64,000 nt of DNA from CAVQGZ01 sp942491665 (GCA_942491665.1 CALOBR010000012.1:1-64000); one strand, 5' to 3'. Positions 25,685-35,836 are shown, counted from the stretch's first letter. Notes: generated from the letters alone by a model not told the origin. Made by a program: numbers and translations.

Positions 25685-27792
25685 AACAACTCGACGTCAC
25701 CCAGCGATAGTGCCCAGTTGGGCAGCGGAGGCATCCCGGTGACGGCAAGTGCCCGCCAGGTCAACCGCGGACCGCCGCCAGGCAACGGCGCGAAGCCGGT
25801 CGCTGCAGATGCCGTGCCGACACGCAGTGCATAGTCGGCGTTCGCATCACGCGCTGTGCGAGCGGCGAGGAGGTCTGCGTAGGCGAGGTCGCCGAACGCC
25901 TGCACCAGGCTCAGCTCGGTTGCCTGCCCCCGCTTCCGTGCCCGCACGACGATCGCGGCGTCGCCGTCGTCGACAACGCGGTAGTGCAGGGACGACAACC
26001 CATAGCGCCAGCGCAGGTAGGGGTCCGAGACGTTGGTGGTCAGCTCACGGACATGCCGCGGCCCACGCACAACGGTCGGTCGCGTACCCCGGCGCAGCCA
26101 CTGATCGACCGACTCACCTACATCCAGGGGCAGCGACCACCGCTCGGCCGGAACCCGAGACCGAGCCAGCCGCAGAGCCGACAGGGGGCCGACCGGGCGA
26201 AAGGCCGCCGGCACCCGACCCACATCACGCCATCCCATGCGCAGGTAGCCGGGCCGGCTTTGGTCATTCGGTGTGTTGAACACGAATGCGACGCCCTCGT
26301 CGCGCATCTGCTCCACCGCGTGCATAGTGAGTGCCCGGAACAGACCCCGTCCCTGGTAGTCCGCGTCGGTGGCGGTGTCGACGGCGCGCACGGCGCGCAC
26401 GACCTGGCCGCCGCGGAGGAACTCCCAGCGCAGGAAGGTCCGGAAGGCCACGACCCGCTCCCTGTCCACCGCGACCCACATGGGTGACGGACCGAAGACG
26501 TTCCGGTCGTGCTTCCAGGCGAACAGCTCGGGGTAGCGCGGATCAGGCGAGCCCAACGACCGCTGGAGCAGCGCCAGGATGGCGGGCCTGTCGTCCTCCG
26601 TGGCGGGACGGATAGCCAGCGCCGGTGGCCTCGGACTCGTCGACGCGGGAGGCTGCGGTACTACAACCTCGGCCGTCGACGGGTCCCGGGACGCCAGACG
26701 CAGATATGTCTGCTCCAGGGTCTCGACGGCCACGGACGCGTCGAACTCTGGTGCCCGCGCCCGGGATGCGGCGGCGAGCTGGGCCCCGAGCGTCGCGTCC
26801 GCCAGCACACTGCGCCATGCCGAGGCCAGCGCCTGCGGATCGCCCGGCGGGACGAGGAGGGCGTCCTCGCCGTCCGTCATAGTCTCGGCCACCCCGCCCA
26901 CTCGCGTCGCGACGACGGGTAGCCCGAGTGCGAGTGCCTCCATCAGCGCTACTGGCAGGCCCTCCCATGCCGAGGCCAGCGTGAACACGTCGCAGGCACC
27001 CAGCACCCGAACCGCGTCGTCGCGGAACCCGGTGAACACCACGGCGTCGCCCAGCCCCAGCTCGTCGGCTCGGGCGTGAATCTGCGCCTCCAGCGGGCCC
27101 TGGCCGACGGCGACGATGGTTGCGGCGGTCCCACTGTCGATCAGCAGGCGCGCCGCGGCAAGCAGGTTCGGGTAGTCCTTCTGCGCCGTGAAGTTGGCAA
27201 CCGTGCCGATGACGAGGGCATCTGGGTCGATGCCGAATTCGGACCGCACCTCGTCCCGACCCCTCGCCTGCGCTGCGGCTTCGTCGACGTCGATGCCGTG
27301 AGTGAGCACCTGCGCTCGCGATGCTGCGGGGCCGCTGATCGACGCCCGCGTCTCCTCACTAACAGCGAACGTCACCTCGTCCCAGCGGCCGGTCGCACCG
27401 TTCAGCAGCCGGGTCGGCAGCCGATGACGCGCCCACGTGTTGTGCTCGGTGCTCATCAAGGCCGGGCGCCGATTCGCCGGCATCGTTCGCACGATCGTGC
27501 GGGCCACCGAGCCGGGCACCGGTGAGTGGGCGTGCACCACGTCGAACCCACCCTCGCTGATGAGCGCCCGCAACGTCAGCGGCCACCGGATGTCGTCGTC
27601 GCGTTGCGACAGGCAGGTGCACCGAACTCCGGCCGATTCCAGCGCCGACACCAGGTGGTCCTTGTACGGCAGCACGTAGGCGCACTCGATCTGCACCTTC
27701 CGAGGGTCGTGGGCACGGGCGGCGGCGACAAGCAGCCGTTCGGCCCCGCCGGGACCGAGGCCCTTGACCACCCACAGCACCCGCACCGCCAC
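25681..27792 (-). CDS. Glycosyltransferase family 4 fused to GNAT acetyltransferase
   Basis: Starting at GTG 27792 the protein has about 703 residues. The first 370 form a GT4 enzyme (VLWVVKGLGPGGAERLLVAA, VIGTVANFTAQKDYPNLL, EGLPVALMEALALGLPVVA). A Pro/Ser-rich linker follows (about 375-393), then a GNAT domain (AIRPATEDDRPAILALLQRS, VDTATDADYQGRGLFRALT as acetyl-CoA loop, FVFNTPNDQSRPGYLRMGW) and a further 150 residues typical of GNAT proteins in polysaccharide loci. No frameshift is seen at the joint, so this is a true fusion. It probably adds a sugar and acylates it. Confidence 0.85.
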   Translation of the reverse strand: MAVRVLWVVKGLGPGGAERLLVAAARAHDPRKVQIECAYVLPYKDHLVSALESAGVRCTCLSQRDDDIRWPLTLRALISEGGFDVVHAHSPVPGSVARTIVRTMPANRRPALMSTEHNTWARHRLPTRLLNGATGRWDEVTFAVSEETRASISGPAASRAQVLTHGIDVDEAAAQARGRDEVRSEFGIDPDALVIGTVANFTAQKDYPNLLAAARLLIDSGTAATIVAVGQGPLEAQIHARADELGLGDAVVFTGFRDDAVRVLGACDVFTLASAWEGLPVALMEALALGLPVVATRVGGVAETMTDGEDALLVPPGDPQALASAWRSVLADATLGAQLAAASRARAPEFDASVAVETLEQTYLRLASRDPSTAEVVVPQPPASTSPRPPALAIRPATEDDRPAILALLQRSLGSPDPRYPELFAWKHDRNVFGPSPMWVAVDRERVVAFRTFLRWEFLRGGQVVRAVRAVDTATDADYQGRGLFRALTMHAVEQMRDEGVAFVFNTPNDQSRPGYLRMGWRDVGRVPAAFRPVGPLSALRLARSRVPAERWSLPLDVGESVDQWLRRGTRPTVVRGPRHVRELTTNVSDPYLRWRYGLSSLHYRVVDDGDAAIVVRARKRGQATELSLVQAFGDLAYADLLAARTARDANADYALRVGTASAATGFAPLPGGGPRLTWRALAVTGMPPLPNWALSLGDVELF

Positions 27793-27830
27793 GGCACACA
27801 ACCCTAGGCGGGTCGGGGATACTGGCCGCC

Positions 27831-29096
27831 ATGTCAAGCGCTCAACGGGTCCTCGTCGTCGGCCAGGGCTACGTCGGTCTGCCTGTGGCGATGCGCGCCG
27901 TCGAGGTCGGCGACGACGTCGTCGGGTTCGACCTGGACGAAGCGAAGGTGGCTGGCCTGACCGCCGGGCGGTCCCACGTCGTCGACGTGGCAGATGCCGA
28001 TGTCCAGGCTGCCTGGGCCACCGGTCGCTACCGCGCCACCGGCGACGCCGACGCGCTCGAGCCGTTCGACGTTGCCGTCATCACCGTGCCGACTCCTCTC
28101 GCCGACGGGGTGCCGGACCTCTCGTACATCGAGTCGGCCGCCGACCTGCTCGGTCCTCTCGTGCGGGGCGGCTGCACGGTCGTGCTGGAGTCGACCACGT
28201 ATCCGGGCACCACCGACGAGCTGCTCGCGCCGACCCTGGAGCGACACAGCGGCCTGAAGCCCGGTGTCGACTTTCACGTCGGCTACTCCCCCGAGCGCAT
28301 CGACCCGGGCAACACCGAGTGGACGTTCGTCCGCACGCCCAAGGTGGTGGCCGGCCTGAACCCGGAGTCGTTGGTCGCCGTGCAGGGCTTCTATGACCGG
28401 CTGGTCGAGCAGACCGTGCCAGTCACCCACACCCGCGTCGCCGAGCTCACCAAGCTGCTGGAGAACACCTACCGGCACGTCAACGTCGCCCTGGTGAACG
28501 AGCTGGCGATGCACGCTCGGGCCCTCGACGTCGACATCTGGGAGGCCATCGGCGCAGCCACCACCAAGCCGTTCGGCTTCACGGCCTTCTGGCCTGGACC
28601 CGGCGTGGGCGGGCACTGCCTTCCCATCGACCCCTCCTACCTGTCGTGGCGCATCGAGCGTCAGCTCGGCGCCACGAGCCGCTTCGTCGACACCGCCAAC
28701 GACGTGAACAAGCACATGCCCGACTACGTCGTCCGCCGCGTGCAGCTCGGGCTGAACGAGCGACGCAAGGCCGTTAAGGGGTCCCGCGTGCTCGTCTTGG
28801 GGATCGCCTACAAGAAGAACACCAACGACGCTCGAGAGACTCCGGCCGTCGGAGTCGTCGAGGGTCTGGCGGCCCTGGGCGCAGATGTCGCCGTCCACGA
28901 CTCGCACATCGGTGACCACCCGTTGGACAGGATGGCCGAACGCGTACCGCTCACCGCCGAGGAGGTCTCGCGAGCAGACGCTGTCGTCCTTGTCACCGAC
29001 CACGACGATGTCGACTACGTCCTCGTGACGTCGAACGCGCAGTACGTCTTCGACACACGCAACCGCCTGCGGGGTGAGTCCGTCGAGCTCCTCTGA
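27831..29096 (+). CDS. UDP-N-acetylhexosamine 6-dehydrogenase (WbpA/WecC type)
   Basis: This 421-residue enzyme shows VLVVGQGYVGLPVA for NAD binding, VITVPTPL, ESTTYPGTTDEL, the helix ELTKLLENTYRHVNVALVNE and the active-site loop GPGVGGHCLPIDP (Cys near residue 263). The C-terminal domain has VLVLGIAYKKNTNDARETPA. These motifs fit dehydrogenases that oxidise UDP-GlcNAc or UDP-ManNAc to the uronic acid. The product would feed a uronic-acid-containing glycan. ATG 27831; the next gene overlaps its end by 23 bases. Confidence 0.9.
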   Translation: MSSAQRVLVVGQGYVGLPVAMRAVEVGDDVVGFDLDEAKVAGLTAGRSHVVDVADADVQAAWATGRYRATGDADALEPFDVAVITVPTPLADGVPDLSYIESAADLLGPLVRGGCTVVLESTTYPGTTDELLAPTLERHSGLKPGVDFHVGYSPERIDPGNTEWTFVRTPKVVAGLNPESLVAVQGFYDRLVEQTVPVTHTRVAELTKLLENTYRHVNVALVNELAMHARALDVDIWEAIGAATTKPFGFTAFWPGPGVGGHCLPIDPSYLSWRIERQLGATSRFVDTANDVNKHMPDYVVRRVQLGLNERRKAVKGSRVLVLGIAYKKNTNDARETPAVGVVEGLAALGADVAVHDSHIGDHPLDRMAERVPLTAEEVSRADAVVLVTDHDDVDYVLVTSNAQYVFDTRNRLRGESVELL

Positions 29097-30222
29097 CGGC
29101 TCCACAGCTCATCGGCGCATCTACCTGAGCCCCCCGGACACCGGCGAGCTTGAGCGTGACTATGTGCTGCGGGCCCTCGAGAGCGGGTGGGTGGCTCCGG
29201 TAGGCCCCGACCTGGACGACTTCGAGCGCGACCTTGCCGCGTTCACCGGCTGGTCCGGGGTCGCGGCGGTGTCGAGCGGCACGGCAGCCCTGCACCTGGC
29301 CCTGCTCGTCAGCGGCGTCCAGCCCGGCGACGACGTGCTGGTCTCGACGTTCACGTTCGCGGCGTCGGCGAACGCCGTCGTCCATGCCGGTGGGACGCCG
29401 GTGTTCGTCGACAGCGACCGCGTCACCTGGAACATGGACCCGAACCTGCTCGCCGACGTGCTCGACCAACGCCGACGTGCGAACCGGCTACCCCGCGCCC
29501 TCGTGGTGACCAACCTCTACGGCCAGTGCGCTGACTACGACGCCATCGGCGGGTTGTGCCGCGAGCTGGGCGTCGCCGTGGTGGAGGACGCCGCCGAAGC
29601 GGTTGGCTCAACGTCGCACGGTCGCTCGGCGGGGACACTTGCCGACATCGGCGTGTTCTCATTCAACGGCAACAAGATCATGACGACCAGCAGCGGTGGG
29701 GCAGTGCTCTCGCCCGATCCCACGGTGGCCGACCGGGTGCGCTACCTAGCCACCCAGGCACGCCAACCGGTCGCGCACTACGAGCACACCGACGTGGGCT
29801 TCAACTACCGCATGAGCAACCTGCTGGCGGCCTTGGGTCGGGCCCAGCTCGAGCGACTGCCCGACATGGTGCGTGCACGGCGGCGGAGCAACGACCAGTA
29901 CCGAGCCGCACTCGGTACCACTGTGGACTTCATGCCCCTCGCCCCCGGCCAGGAGTGGAACGGCTGGCTCACGTGCATCGTCACACCGTCGGCGGACGCT
30001 CGTGACCGGGTGCTATCCACCCTGGTCGCCGAGGACGTCGAAGCGCGCCCGCTGTGGAAGCCCATGCACGAGCAGCCGGTATTCGCCGGGCGCACTGCGC
30101 ACGTGACAGGAGTGAGCGACGACCTGTTCGCACGCGGGGTGTGTCTACCGAGCGGGTCGCGGCTGACGCCCAACGAGGTCGACCGAGTCTCCGCCCTGGT
30201 GGCTAGGGCCCTGCGCGGCTGA
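29074..30222 (+). CDS. DegT/DnrJ/EryC1/StrS aminotransferase (PglE-type)
   Basis: This is a 382-residue PLP enzyme from GTG 29074. SSGTAALHLALLVSGVQPGD binds the cofactor phosphate, VVEDAAEAVGS holds the aspartate on the pyridine nitrogen, and GVFSFNGNKIMTTSSGG holds the Schiff-base lysine (about residue 201). Such enzymes aminate 4-keto or 3-keto nucleotide sugars; with the PglF-type dehydratase a 4-amino-4,6-dideoxy sugar is the likely product. The stop region overlaps the convergent deacetylase gene by 20 bases. Confidence 0.9.
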   Translation: MSPSSSSDGSTAHRRIYLSPPDTGELERDYVLRALESGWVAPVGPDLDDFERDLAAFTGWSGVAAVSSGTAALHLALLVSGVQPGDDVLVSTFTFAASANAVVHAGGTPVFVDSDRVTWNMDPNLLADVLDQRRRANRLPRALVVTNLYGQCADYDAIGGLCRELGVAVVEDAAEAVGSTSHGRSAGTLADIGVFSFNGNKIMTTSSGGAVLSPDPTVADRVRYLATQARQPVAHYEHTDVGFNYRMSNLLAALGRAQLERLPDMVRARRRSNDQYRAALGTTVDFMPLAPGQEWNGWLTCIVTPSADARDRVLSTLVAEDVEARPLWKPMHEQPVFAGRTAHVTGVSDDLFARGVCLPSGSRLTPNEVDRVSALVARALRG

Positions 30223-31024
30223 CCTGCCAGGCGTCTCGGCGCTCGCGCAGCCAGCCTTCCAGCAGCATCCCGCCGTCGATCTTTCGCCGGAACGTCGATG
30301 CGTCATCGCCGACCGTCAGGGCGTGGCGTCCGATCCGGTGCACGTCATCACCCACCGACGCGGATCGGTTGCCAGCGAGGGTTGCGCTGGCAAACCGCCG
30401 GCGTACCACCACCTCGGCAGCCGGCGTCGGCGCCACTGCCTTCGGGTAGGCGAAGTGTCTCGGCGTCACACCGAGCCGGTCCTCGATGAGCTCAACCGAC
30501 CGGTCCACCTCCTCGTGCGCCTGCGACGACGACAGATCTGCCATCACCCGATGAGTGTGCGTGTGGGAACCGATCGTCACCAAGCCAGTCGCCAGCATGT
30601 CCGTGAGCCCCGCCCAGCTGACCGGTGCACCGGCGTCCGGAAACGGCAGCTGGCGCTCAACGAAGTCCGTGGCCACATAGAACGTCGCTGGCAGGCCCCG
30701 CTCCACCAAGGCCGGGACGAACACATCAGGCCAGTCCGCGGTTCCATCGTCCACGGTGATGACGACGCGTGGCTCGTCAGTCACAGGCGCGTCACCTCGA
30801 AGGGAGTCCAGCGCCTGGTCGAGAGTCACGACGCGACCCGTCTGTGCCAACACGTCCAGCTGCTCGCGCAGGGTGTCCGAGTCGATGTCGACAGGTGACG
30901 GCGATCGCTGTCCCGCACGGTGGTAGATCAGGGTCACCACGGCCGAGCGAGATACCCCGGCGAGCAGTCCATCGATCGGCCGACCCATCAGGTCGACCAC
31001 CAAGCGAAGGGCACGTCGCGACAT
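30203..31024 (-). CDS. Polysaccharide deacetylase (NodB fold)
   Basis: The protein has 273 residues from ATG 31024 (an ATG at 31045 adds seven). Motif 1 is VVITVDDGTADW with two aspartates, motif 2 is TIGSHTHTHRVM with zinc-binding histidines, and RHFAYPKAVAP is motif 3. It carries no clear signal peptide but a hydrophobic N-terminal stretch (RSAVVTLIYHRAG). It would remove N- or O-acetyl groups from the glycan. Confidence 0.85.
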   Translation of the reverse strand: MSRRALRLVVDLMGRPIDGLLAGVSRSAVVTLIYHRAGQRSPSPVDIDSDTLREQLDVLAQTGRVVTLDQALDSLRGDAPVTDEPRVVITVDDGTADWPDVFVPALVERGLPATFYVATDFVERQLPFPDAGAPVSWAGLTDMLATGLVTIGSHTHTHRVMADLSSSQAHEEVDRSVELIEDRLGVTPRHFAYPKAVAPTPAAEVVVRRRFASATLAGNRSASVGDDVHRIGRHALTVGDDASTFRRKIDGGMLLEGWLRERRDAWQVSRAGP

Positions 31025-31087
31025 CGCATCCAGAGTACGGATCAACGCTGATCCTGTTGCGGTCGCGGGCTTCGGTACCCTGCTCGA

Positions 31088-31630
31088 GTGCGTTTCAGGG
31101 GGATCGACATCGCGGGCGGCCTTGCGGTCATCGGCGTGATCGTGCTGTTCGCCCTCACACTGTGGCCGCAGTCGAGCAGCGTCACCGCTGTCACAGCGCC
31201 CGCGCCCGACGACTCGATACTGGCCCCACCCACCGCGACCCCAACCACGTCACCAGCGCCCGAGGCGTCGCCGCAACCATCGCCGACAGAGACTCCCAGG
31301 CAAGAGCCGAAGGAGATCTCGGCCGAACGCAGAGCGGAGATCCGCGTCCAGGTGCTCAACGCCGGGGCGAACAACGGTGCGGCAGGACTGGCCACGGGCG
31401 CACTGGCCGAGCAGGGCTTCCAGCCGCTCGAGCCGATCGACGCCGTAGCGGAGTCCGCGGGCACGCAGGTGCTGAACGCTCCCGGTCGTCGCGTGGCGGC
31501 CCTGACGGTCGGCCGCATCGTGGGGGTCGGCCCCGACCAGGTCACCCGCGCCGACCCGCAAGACCCCAACTGGGCAGCGTTCGGCGCTGATCTTGACGTC
31601 CTGATTGTGGTCGGACCTCCGATACCCTGA
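31088..31630 (+). CDS. LytR_C-domain membrane-anchored protein
   Basis: From GTG 31088, 180 residues: a single membrane helix (GGLAVIGVIVLFALTLW), a Pro/Thr/Ser-rich spacer (about 35-75) and a LytR_C domain (IRVQVLNAGANNGAAGLAT and AALTVGRIVGVGP). In many actinobacteria this domain is fused to LCP ligases or stands alone as a partner. It precedes the Wzc-like kinase by 28 bases and is likely cotranscribed. Confidence 0.8.
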   Translation: MRFRGIDIAGGLAVIGVIVLFALTLWPQSSSVTAVTAPAPDDSILAPPTATPTTSPAPEASPQPSPTETPRQEPKEISAERRAEIRVQVLNAGANNGAAGLATGALAEQGFQPLEPIDAVAESAGTQVLNAPGRRVAALTVGRIVGVGPDQVTRADPQDPNWAAFGADLDVLIVVGPPIP

Positions 31631-31657
31631 CGGTCGCAGACGGGGCACGGAGGACTT

Positions 31658-33394
31658 GTGGAACCGATCGACTACGTCAGGTCGCTGATTCGGCGATGGC
31701 CGATCATCGCCATCGGCGCATTCATGGGCGCCCTGTTCGCATTCATCGCCACCCCGTCGTCCAGCGCCGAGACAACCCAGGTGCAGAGCCAGTACCGGGC
31801 CACCCACACGATGCTGTCCACCCTGGAAACATTCAGCTCGACCAGCGAGGTCGGCACCATCACATTCGCCCAAGTACCCGTCTTCGCCACCACAGGTGAA
31901 GTGCCCCGCCTGGCCGCCGAGCAGCTCGGCTGGAGCGGCCCGCCCGCCGCGCTGGCCGCTCAGGTGACCGTCGAGAGCGACCCGACGACGGGCACGCTCA
32001 GGTTCACCACCGCGCAAGAGAACCCGGACGACGCCGTCCGAATCGCCGACGCCTTCGCCGACGAGACTGTCGCCTACCTGTCGGCACGTCAGGAGGAGAT
32101 CCGTCAGCGCAACCTGACAGGCACGCTCGAGGACGTGGAGCGGTTGGAGCAAGAGATCGACGAGCTCGATCGCCAGATCGCCCGCGACCTCGGCCCCGAC
32201 GGCACGGCCCAGGGCAGCGAGGTGGTGCGCGCACGGCGTGACGCCGCGGTCCGCGAGTACAGCATCGCCTACGAGACCTACCGGTCTCTCGCCAGCGCAG
32301 ATGAAGGCACGCTGAACCTCACAACGCTGGAACGCGCCCAGCCTGTGCAGGTCGACACCGGAGGCTTCACTCCACCCCAGTCACGATCCACCCGAGTGCC
32401 GCTGGCAGCCCTCATCGGCGCCCTGCTCGGCGCCGGGGTGGCGCTGGTGGTCGAGCGCCTTGACTCGCGACTGCGCGACCGACGTCGCGCCGAGGACGCC
32501 TTCGCAAACGCCGTGGTCGCGGAGATCCCCACGTTCAACCGCAAGCAGCGTGGGCAGCGGCTGGTCGTGGGGCCCGAGCAGCACAACCCGGCCGCCGAGG
32601 CCTACCGGTCCCTGCGCACGTCCCTGACCTTCATGGCGGCCGGGGGTCAGCCGTCGGCCACTGACGACCACGTTGGCGTCCTCCTCGTCACCTCTCCTGC
32701 CCCGGCTGAAGGCAAGACGACGACGTCGGTCAACCTCGCCTCCGCCTTCGCTGAGACCGGCCGCAGCGTCATCATCGTGAACTCCGACTTCCGCCGCCCG
32801 ATGGCCAGCACCGCCGTCGTGGATGAGGAGCGTCCCCCGCTGCCTGCTGGCCTGGCGGGCATCGACCGGCTGGACGCGGCCGATTTCCTCACGCCCACGA
32901 AGATCCCCAGCGTCGACCTGCTGGACCTGTCACCCTTGGGAGGCACCCCCGGCGATCTGACTCGTGCGACGCTCAAGCTCGTCCGTGAGCTCGAAGGCCG
33001 AGTCGACGTCGTCATCATCGACACCCCGCCACTGGGCGTCACCACCGAGGCGCTCGAGTTCGTCCCGGTGGCGAAGGTCGTCGTGCTTGTGGGTCGCCTG
33101 GGCCACACGGCGACCACCGCGGCCGAGCGAGCCGGCGAGCTGATTCGCTTCGGAGGCGCCGAGCAGGTGGCCGTGACCCTGACCGACACCGGCTCGGGAA
33201 CGACCCGTCGTGGTGGCTACTACGACTACTACCGGTCGCAGGAGGAGGGGGCCGACGACAAGGCCGGCCGAAGCAGCGGTCGACGGGGTCGCCGCTCCTC
33301 CAATCCTGCCACCGACGCCCAGTCAGCGGCACCCGAGGCCGACCCCGACGCGACCGACGACTCGCAGCCGGAAACCGCCGCGCAGCGCACTTGA
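31658..33394 (+). CDS. Wzz/Wzc-like chain-length and tyrosine kinase protein
   Basis: This 578-residue protein has a membrane helix near residues 17-31, an extracellular coiled stretch, a second helix near 245-265 and a cytoplasmic BY-kinase domain: TSPAPAEGKTTTSVNLA (Walker A near 346), VIIVNSDFRRP (Walker A') and VDVVIIDTPPLG (Walker B). A tyrosine cluster, YYDYYR, follows, then a disordered tail. These proteins control polymer length and export and autophosphorylate on tyrosine. The A' motif has NSD where DAD is usual, so activity may be altered. A matching phosphatase begins at 63.7 kb. GTG start. Confidence 0.9.
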   Translation: MEPIDYVRSLIRRWPIIAIGAFMGALFAFIATPSSSAETTQVQSQYRATHTMLSTLETFSSTSEVGTITFAQVPVFATTGEVPRLAAEQLGWSGPPAALAAQVTVESDPTTGTLRFTTAQENPDDAVRIADAFADETVAYLSARQEEIRQRNLTGTLEDVERLEQEIDELDRQIARDLGPDGTAQGSEVVRARRDAAVREYSIAYETYRSLASADEGTLNLTTLERAQPVQVDTGGFTPPQSRSTRVPLAALIGALLGAGVALVVERLDSRLRDRRRAEDAFANAVVAEIPTFNRKQRGQRLVVGPEQHNPAAEAYRSLRTSLTFMAAGGQPSATDDHVGVLLVTSPAPAEGKTTTSVNLASAFAETGRSVIIVNSDFRRPMASTAVVDEERPPLPAGLAGIDRLDAADFLTPTKIPSVDLLDLSPLGGTPGDLTRATLKLVRELEGRVDVVIIDTPPLGVTTEALEFVPVAKVVVLVGRLGHTATTAAERAGELIRFGGAEQVAVTLTDTGSGTTRRGGYYDYYRSQEEGADDKAGRSSGRRGRRSSNPATDAQSAAPEADPDATDDSQPETAAQRT

Positions 33395-33407
33395 CGCGCA
33401 CACGCCG

Positions 33408-34735
33408 ATGACGACCCCGTTGGCCGAGTTCCGGCTTGATCGCTCCACGGCGATCGCTACTGCCGGGCTCACCCTCGCGGGTGTCTACCTGGCGCTTCTC
33501 GCGTTCGCGATGGGTCGCTGGCCCTACGACCGGTGGATGCTGCTCATCCTCGCCCCAGTACTGGTTGCGCTCGGGGCGCTGATCATCTGGCGGGTAACCC
33601 GAGGAGACGAGGTTCCGCTGACGCGACTCATCATCGTGGCGCTTGTTGCGAAGATGGGTGCGTCGGTTATCCGGTACTTCGTCACGATCGACCTGTACGG
33701 AAGCGGCGACTCCCAGCGGTACGACGTCAACGGCGCGGCCATTGCCAACGCCTTCCACCGTGGCGAGCTCCCCCTGAGCCAGATCATCCCGAGCGACGTC
33801 GGCACCCCGTTCATCGACCAGTTCACCGGTCTGCTCTACACAGTGATGGGACCGACACGACCGGGAGGCTTCCTGGTCTTCTCGTGGATCGCCTTCTGGG
33901 GGCTCTTCTTCTTCCACCGCGCCGCGCTCATCGGCTTCCCCGAGGCAGACCAGCGGCGCTACGCACTCCTGTTGTTCTTCTTGCCCTCCCTGCTGTTCTG
34001 GCCATCCAGCATCGGCAAAGAAGCGCTGATGCTCTTCGGGCTCGGAGCCAGCGCCTACGGGGCCGCCCGGCTGCTCGAACGACGACCCTGGTGGTGGGCG
34101 TCACTGGCGATCGGGCTGGGAACCACGTATCTGGTTCGGCCACACGTGACGGCCGTGGTGCTGGGCTCGATCGCGCTGTCATTCCTCTTTCGACGCAGCG
34201 GAAAGCGGCCACCCATCTTCGGGCCTGCTGTACGACTGCTGGTGGTCGTCGGCCTCATCGTGATCACGGCCTTCGCGCTCGGGCAGGCTGCAGACCGCAT
34301 TCTCCCGCAGTACGTCGAGACCGAGAGCAGCGTCGACGCCGTCGGGGCCCTGGTCGAGCGCGCCTCGACAGGCACCGACGAGGGCGGATCGCAGATCGAC
34401 CGGCCACTGCCGACCAACCCGCTCGACTACCCGTACGCGGCGTTCACGGTGTTGTTCCGGCCCACGGTTCTTGAGGCCAACTCCATCGGAACCCTTGTGG
34501 CTGCGGTCGAAACCATGGTCGTGCTCGCCCTGTTCTTCGTCTCGTGGAGACGGCTGGCCAACCTGCCGACCGTTGTCCTGAGACGTCCGTACGTACTGAT
34601 GTGCATCGTCTACACGGGCATATTCGCCTTCGCCTGGTCGTCGTTCTCCAACCTCGGCGCCCTGGCGCGCAGCGAGTGCAGGTGTGGCGTTCCTGCTTCT
34701 GCTCTGGCCTCCCCGTCGTGGTGGACCGACACTAG
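33408..34735 (+). pseudogene. Wzy-like polytopic membrane protein, C-terminal frameshifts
   Basis: ATG 33408 opens a protein with about ten hydrophobic segments (LAGVYLALLAFAMGRW, WMLLILAPVLVALGALII, VFSWIAFWGLFFFH, YALLLFFLPSLLFWPSSIGKE). The loop GSGDSQRYD and the motif WPSSIGKEAL are seen in O-antigen-polymerase-like proteins of such loci. The good frame runs to about 34670. After that the membrane-like sequence AFLLLLW continues in a neighbouring frame and a natural end VVVDRH with TAG at 34735 lies in the third, so one or two small indels are likely. Role as polymerase is inferred. Confidence 0.65.
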
Positions 34736-35039
34736 ACGCCATCACCACGTCGTCAACGAGCGGCGAAGACGCCCCCCAGACCGTTCTGCTGCGACGCCGA
34801 GGCGCCTGTCGAGCCGATTCCACCGGATCCCCGCCGGTCACCGACAGCCAGACGGCTCCAGACTTCGTGCGACATCCGGACCGGATTTCGCCGCTGCCAC
34901 TGGACTTCCCAGTCCGAGCTAGCAGCCAGGCAAGAGTACCTGGTACCATCAGGTGGCAACACGGCGGAGGTACGGCGTCCGATCCATCATATCGTACGGC
35001 AGCATCGGTCCAAGCAGCCGATCGTAACGATCAGCCGCG
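34736..35039. other. Unassigned stretch before a decayed sulfotransferase-like gene
   Basis: No complete gene is seen. A segment around 34990-35075 reads KQPIVTISRDKALEDQRKQP in one frame and may belong to the N-terminus of the following decayed gene. A 13-base direct repeat CAAGCAGCCGATC occurs at 35011-35023 and 35062-35074. The base composition is locally more AT-rich (near 34980-35030) than the surroundings, consistent with a promoter or junction. Confidence 0.35.
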
Positions 35040-35836
35040 ACAAGGCGCTCGAGGATCAACGCAAGCAGCCGATCACGTACTTCACGTCGAACGCAGCATT
35101 ACCCTCGGGCAGTCGTCCGGTTCTCCACGTACACGCTGTCACCCGGGGCGGCGATCGTTCCGCCGACCAGGCGAGCAGGCGCTCGGCTCCCGCTTAATGC
35201 TTGGCGGGGGACATACGCGTGGCGAGGGATCTACGTCCGGTTGCGGCGGCGTTGGCGTTGGAGCCCGCCGCAAGGAGGTCGTGACGGTCGTCCGTGATCC
35301 GGATCGCTCGGAACCTCTCGGCCGTGTTCCAGGCCAACGACAGCTACCGGGTCTTCGATGACTTCGACGCTTCAGTCGACGAGTTGACATCCCGGTTCCT
35401 GGCATCCCGTGAGCATGACAACCTCCGCTCTGGCTGGTACGACGACGAGTTCAAATCGGCCGTTGGCGTTGACCTGTTTGCACACACACGAGAGCCCACT
35501 GCGGGACCGGTCGTCATCGACACCGACAGGGCGCGAGTCTTGGTGCTGCGGCACGAGGATCTGGGTCCGGCTGCTGGGCCCGCCATCGCCGAATTCCTCA
35601 AGGTCGACAACGTTGTCGTCCCGGAACGCAACCGCTCCGACAGGAAGCCGTACGGCGATGCCTACCGGGACGTATGGTGGAGTCGGCTCGTCTCCCGCCG
35701 ACTACGTGGCACGGATGTACGGCTCCCGCCTCGCCCGCCACATGTACACGCCAGAGGAGCTGGAGCGCAGCTCTGCGCCAGCGCTGGTCCCACTCCCCAT
35801 TGGTCGATCCCGAAGCACCGGCAGTGTCGGTGGTGA
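35040..35836 (+). pseudogene. NKWYS-type putative capsular polysaccharide synthesis/sulfotransferase-like gene, decayed
   Basis: Several frames together suggest this family: VLHVHAVT near 35115, KEVVTVVRDP near 35270, then in the frame from 35294 NLSAVFQANDSYRVFDDFD, WYDDEFKSAVGVDLFAH, RVLVLRHEDLG and NVVVPERNRSDRKPYGD. The pattern (VVTxVRDPxARNLSxFFQ ... WFDxExKxxxGIDxYxH ... LxLRLEDL) is that of putative capsule proteins with a sulfotransferase-like fold. At least two shifts occur before 35300 and one near 35690. The start is uncertain. Confidence 0.5.

Noticed and set aside
27834..29105. Minus-strand open frame of 423 codons opposite the nucleotide-sugar dehydrogenase
   Set aside because: It is the antisense of a gene with all active-site motifs; high GC content creates long shadow frames.
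35011..35074. 13-base direct repeat CAAGCAGCCGATC
   Set aside because: Only two copies, 51 bases apart and in the same reading phase, encoding a repeated KQPI in a possible coding stretch; not enough for a regulatory iteron or attachment site.
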